Origin: Alphaproteobacteria bacterium
Lineage (GTDB): Bacteria; Pseudomonadota; Alphaproteobacteria; Sphingomonadales; Sphingomonadaceae
DNA length: 9,741 nt
Direction of reading: 5' to 3'
Assembly: GCA_020249025.1 (NCBI GenBank)
Contig: JADCGM010000237.1
Location: forward strand, 1 to 9,741
Shown piece after piece: positions 7,013-9,741 of the stretch (within the stretch, counting starts at the first letter, position 1; the number at the start of each line of letters is the position of its first letter). The notes beneath the pieces were generated by a model. That model did not search any database. It saw only the letters and a program-made list of their open reading frames with translations, and was not told where the DNA came from. The translations under genes were made by a program, and so were the position numbers.

Positions 7013-7764
7013 TCTTCGCCGACCTCGCTGGCGTGGCGGCGGTAGATCCGCGCCACGACCTGCGGCGTCCCGCCGTCGAGCAGAGCCTCGATCAAGGCGT
7101 TGTGCGCGGCGCAGACCGACTTCGCGTCGCCGCGCCCGAGCATCCGCGCCATGAATGCGTCGCTGCTGAGCCCAAGGCGCTTCGCCGCCTGATCCGACGC
7201 GGCGCTGAAGGCCGCGACCTCCTCGTCCGGCGTCGCCAGCGACGCGCGCCCGGTCAGCGGCACCCGCATCACCGCCGCCTGCTGGCGCAGCCACGGCATC
7301 CGGAGATCGGCCGGCAATGCGCGTTCGACGTCGCCGTCGGCACCTTCCTCGTGGAGGCGGACGCAGAGCGCGGGCGCGGCTTCGGCGAGCGCCAGGCCGG
7401 CCTCAAGCGTCAGGCGCAAGTGCCGCAGCACCAGGCCGTCGTCGCCATGGGACAGCTTCGCCGACGTCGCCATCCGCACCGTGCGATCGCGCTGTGCATG
7501 CCGCTGGGCGGCGGGAACGCCGGCGCGCAGCGCTGCGGTTTCGGCGGCAATGACCTGCTGATAGTCCTCGGGCGCGGCGAGCGCCCAGGCCTTCAGCGAC
7601 GGAATGTCCTGAACCAGCATCGCCTCGACCACCGCGCGATCCGACGTCTTGGCGCCGGTGACGATCACCGCCGCCGCGCCGGCGACGACGATGGCTGCGC
7701 CCAGCCAGAATCCCTTCAGTCGCCGCGACGGGCGATACTCCTCGTCAACCCGAACTGCCGTCAT
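6898..7764 (-). CDS. Hypothetical protein with one N-terminal membrane anchor
   Basis: A 288-residue protein of no family I recognise. A short basic cytosolic start (R11, R14, R15, K17) precedes one hydrophobic segment (about 18-37), so the bulk should face the periplasm. The body (about 40-250) is Ala/Leu-rich and looks all-helical. It has just two cysteines, C134 (ALCVRL) and C218 (SVCAAH), which could pair in an oxidising compartment. The final 38 residues are Pro/Ser/Ala/Gly-rich, lie antisense to the AbgT gene and look like a chance extension rather than a fold. The ATG at 7764 is preferred because AAAGGGGGG lies about 6 bases upstream; a longer frame starts at 7836 but adds residues before the basic region that look non-coding. 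It is divergent from the metalloprotease gene across 243 bp. Confidence 0.75.
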   Translation of the reverse strand: MTAVRVDEEYRPSRRLKGFWLGAAIVVAGAAAVIVTGAKTSDRAVVEAMLVQDIPSLKAWALAAPEDYQQVIAAETAALRAGVPAAQRHAQRDRTVRMATSAKLSHGDDGLVLRHLRLTLEAGLALAEAAPALCVRLHEEGADGDVERALPADLRMPWLRQQAAVMRVPLTGRASLATPDEEVAAFSAASDQAAKRLGLSSDAFMARMLGRGDAKSVCAAHNALIEALLDGGTPQVVARIYRRHASEVGEDYLPASGDMNASAPGPSGQPSAIQPSSNPVPAMRNATE

Positions 7765-8007
7765 TTGGCCCCCCTTTCCGCATGATGACTGCCCATCCAT
7801 GGGGGAGATTGATCCGATCTGGAGGTATTCCCGCATTGATCATGGTCAAATAAGGCTGGCCATGCTCCATGGCTTGTGTCGGACGCGTGACAGTCGCATA
7901 AGTTGTATCAACGAGAACAACAGGCTCAACGACTTGGCGCAGGGTCGGTCGCACCCTCCGCATTGTCTGAGAGGCGCAAGGTGCAGAGCGAGCACAGGGG
8001 GCCCGTC
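7765..8007. promoter_or_regulatory. Divergent control region between anchored unknown and metalloprotease
   Basis: This 243-bp gap is less GC-rich than its flanks. On the plus strand TTGTGT (7874-7879), 17 bases, then CATAAG (7897-7902) is a weak but correctly spaced promoter candidate giving a leader of about 100 bases. A short palindrome GTTG-TAT-CAAC (7902-7912) lies at the expected transcription start. On the other side TTGATCATGGTCAA (7836-7849) is palindromic at 6 of 7 pairs and holds TTGACC on the minus strand, a possible -35. CATG occurs five times between 7781 and 7871. AGGGGG before 8008 is the ribosome binding site of the protease gene. All promoter and operator calls are by eye. 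Confidence 0.4.
7836..7849. repeat. Near-perfect 14-bp palindrome, candidate operator
   Basis: The sequence TTGATCATGGTCAA pairs at six of seven positions about its centre. It lies in the divergent gap, 72-85 bases upstream of the anchored-protein start. A dimeric regulator site is one explanation; chance is another. Confidence 0.3.
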
Positions 8008-9462
8008 ATGTCGGGCGGACCGGCGAACCCGCCGGGGCCGCGGCGTGGCCTGCGCCTTGGCGCGATGACTCTGCTGGCGGCCACCGCGGTCAGCGCCATC
8101 GCAGCCTTCGCCGCCCAATCGCGCCAGCCGGTCGCCGATCCGGAAACGCTGCGGCTCGACTCGCGCGCCTTGCCGGCGACGGTCGAAACCTATTGGCAGG
8201 GGACCGCCGCCTGCTTGCGTCCGCCCTCTGGACTCGACAGCGAGATCGCCGCCGGGGTGGCCCGGATGACGCGCTTCTCTCCGCCCGACAGCCGCACGAT
8301 CCGGGGCCTGCGCTTCGAGAACCGGCCGCGCATCCTGCTCGACGCCTTCGAGGCGCTGGTCGGACGTGCGCCCGCCTCCAAGCTGGCGGTCGCCGCCGAC
8401 TGCGCGACCGTGTCGTGCGCGCTGGCCCGGATCTTCGGGCAGCGCGAGGGCGACCGGATCCTCTTTCTCTACCTGCGCTACAACTACAATGCGTCGCACC
8501 TTGCCGATCCCGATGCGGTGGCGTGGGATGTCGAGGAGCTGAGCGACCTCATCCTTGCGCTCGGCGACTTTCCGGGCGCGACGATCCCGTTCCACGGTGC
8601 GGGCGCCCGGCTGCTCCTCGAAGAGGCGAAGGGTGACAAGCTCGCCGCCGCCGCAGGGCTGGCGCCGAACCAGGTCATCGCGGTCAACGAGGAAGGGCGC
8701 AGCGGCGGCATTCGGGTCGGCCCGAACTGGGAGCGCCAGCCCCAGCCGGCGCGGCGCGCGGCGATCTTCCACGAGGTCGCGCACGACTATTTCCGGGTGA
8801 AGGCGAACGAGGCGAACACGCTGCGGCTGTGGCAGGGCGCGATGCTTGCCGACACCGTCTGGGCGCGCAACACGCGGCGGCCGCTGCAGGTGTCGCAATA
8901 TGCGGCGACGTCGGTGCCCGAGGACTTCGCCGAGAGCGCCGTCGCCTATCGCTATGCGCCCGAGCTGCTGAAGGTGCGCGCGCCGCGGCGCTATGACCTG
9001 CTGCGACGCAGCCTGTTCGATGGCCTCGAATACACGAGCGAGGGGCTGTGCGCGCCGCAGCGCAGCTACACCAGCCGGGCGCTGACCGCGGCGCAGGCGC
9101 TGATGAGCTTCTCACGCCTGTCCGAGCCCGAGGCGACCGCCGCCATGACGGCCTGCTTCGACGTCGCACAGGCGCCGGGCGGACCGCACAAGCTGACCGT
9201 CGGGCGCGCCTGCATGGGGCGCGAGGTGCTGCGGGCGACGCTGCGGGCCAATCTGGCGCTCGTGCTGGCGCCCAACGATCCGGTCGACCGCGAGCTGCTG
9301 GTCGACCGGCTGTCGAACGACCCGTTCCTCATCGACGCGACCGCGAGCCTTGCCGAGGAGGACCTGCTGCAGGCGACGAGCGCCGCCCGCCGCGCCGAAT
9401 GCGGCGTCGCCTGCCACACTGAAGGCGGCAACGTCCGCCGCGCTGCGCAGCGTCAGCGGTAG
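8008..9462 (+). CDS. Probable secreted zinc metalloprotease, lethal-factor-like (M34/gluzincin type)
   Basis: A 484-residue protein with a basic start (R12, R13, R16), a hydrophobic segment (about 17-35) and a possible signal peptidase site after A33-F-A35, so it is likely exported or anchored in the inner membrane facing out. H255-E256-V-A-H259 is a zincin motif: the histidines bind zinc and E256 is the catalytic base. Fifty residues after H255 comes E305-D-F-A-E309-S, followed by a helix and a PRRYDLL segment. This matches the layout of anthrax lethal factor, where E735 of EFFAE lies 49 residues after H686, so E305 is the likely third ligand. Eight cysteines (69, 132, 137, 348, 383, 402, 465, 469) suit disulfides outside the cytosol. 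The start at 8008 has AGGGGG 7 bases upstream; the frame is open back to a TTG at 7903 with no comparable site. Substrate unknown; its stop overlaps bamB by 10 bp. Confidence 0.7.
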   Translation: MSGGPANPPGPRRGLRLGAMTLLAATAVSAIAAFAAQSRQPVADPETLRLDSRALPATVETYWQGTAACLRPPSGLDSEIAAGVARMTRFSPPDSRTIRGLRFENRPRILLDAFEALVGRAPASKLAVAADCATVSCALARIFGQREGDRILFLYLRYNYNASHLADPDAVAWDVEELSDLILALGDFPGATIPFHGAGARLLLEEAKGDKLAAAAGLAPNQVIAVNEEGRSGGIRVGPNWERQPQPARRAAIFHEVAHDYFRVKANEANTLRLWQGAMLADTVWARNTRRPLQVSQYAATSVPEDFAESAVAYRYAPELLKVRAPRRYDLLRRSLFDGLEYTSEGLCAPQRSYTSRALTAAQALMSFSRLSEPEATAAMTACFDVAQAPGGPHKLTVGRACMGREVLRATLRANLALVLAPNDPVDRELLVDRLSNDPFLIDATASLAEEDLLQATSAARRAECGVACHTEGGNVRRAAQRQR

Positions 9463-9741
9463 GCGGCGAGCCGTCCCTCGTCGGTGAGGACGTAGATGGT
9501 ACCGCCGGCGGCGACCGGCGGCTGGTAGGTCCGCCCCGACAGCTTGATCTGGCCCTGCACCGTGCCGTCGAACGGTGACACCTTCAGCATCAGGCCGTTC
9601 GAGCCGGTGATGTAGAGGGTGTCGGACACAAGCAGCGGGCCGGCCCAGCGGAACGGGACCTTCTTGGACTTTTCGTTCTTCCAGCGCGGCAGCTGGCGGA
9701 CCCATTTGATCTTGCCGTCAGCGCGCGTCATGCAGACGAGC
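9453..9741 (-). CDS. bamB: Outer membrane assembly lipoprotein BamB, C-terminal end (start outside window)
   Basis: The last 96 residues of a PQQ-type beta-propeller. Two blade repeats show: DGKIKWVRQL at the right edge, then WAGPLLVSDTLYITGS with NGLMLKVSPFDGTV, and the closing blade PPVAAGGTIYVLTDEGRLAAYR. BamB is the periplasmic, lipid-anchored propeller of the BAM complex that inserts beta-barrel proteins into the outer membrane. The ending (VAAGG.IYVLT..G.L.A) is typical of BamB, and der on the same strand farther along fits the known bamB-der neighbourhood. A different PQQ-repeat protein is possible because the N-terminus and lipobox are not in view. The stop overlaps the metalloprotease stop by 10 bp. 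Confidence 0.85.
   Translation of the reverse strand, partial: LVCMTRADGKIKWVRQLPRWKNEKSKKVPFRWAGPLLVSDTLYITGSNGLMLKVSPFDGTVQGQIKLSGRTYQPPVAAGGTIYVLTDEGRLAAYR

Noticed and set aside
5297..7294. Long 665-residue minus-strand open frame opposite the AbgT gene
   Set aside because: Its translation is Arg/Asp/His-rich low-complexity sequence typical of the antisense of GC-rich membrane protein genes; AbgT motifs on the plus strand are unambiguous.
9400..9417. C465-G-V-A-C469-H near the protease C-terminus looks like a heme c site
   Set aside because: The spacing is CxxxCH, not the usual CxxCH; it is single, at the extreme C-terminus, and the protein has six other cysteines, so a disulfide is more likely.

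Overview
The window is GC-rich (roughly 69% by eye), densely coding chromosomal DNA. Codon use, the mix of families (membrane LytTR regulator, DUF2306, AbgT transporter, TerC, Der, BamB) and short intergenic gaps suggest an alphaproteobacterium, most likely of the order Sphingomonadales. That assignment is inference; there is no rRNA gene here to prove it. I see no tRNA or rRNA gene, insertion sequence, integrase, CRISPR array or phage gene.

Layout, left to right. (1) Minus strand, leaving the window at base 1: the N-terminal 232 residues of an unrecognised lipoprotein. (2) Minus strand: a membrane-anchored LytTR regulator followed after 11 bp by a zeta-class GST, maleylacetoacetate isomerase (maiA). 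(3) Plus strand, divergent from the regulator: a five-segment DUF2306 membrane protein, whose stop overlaps that of the next gene by 10 bp. (4) Minus strand: der, the double GTPase of 50S ribosome assembly. (5) Plus strand: a TerC/Alx-family membrane protein, then an AbgT/MtrF-family transporter, with a possible weak hairpin terminator between them. (6) Minus strand: an unrecognised protein with one N-terminal membrane segment, whose 3' end lies antisense to the last 115 bp of the transporter gene. (7) Plus strand, divergent from it: a probably secreted zinc metalloprotease with an HEVAH motif and a downstream EDFAES helix, arranged as in the anthrax lethal factor (M34) fold. (8) Minus strand, entering from the right edge: the C-terminal end of BamB, again with a 10-bp stop overlap.

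How the parts relate. bamB and der are neighbours in many proteobacteria. Here they lie on the same strand but are separated by about 5.2 kb holding terC, abgT, the anchored unknown and the protease, so this block looks like an insertion or rearrangement in an otherwise conserved housekeeping locus. All three convergent junctions overlap at the stop codons, leaving no room for ordinary terminators. The most promising place for undescribed biology is the divergent pair of anchored unknown and lethal-factor-like protease; the LytTR/DUF2306 pair is second. Everything else is recognisable housekeeping or transport.
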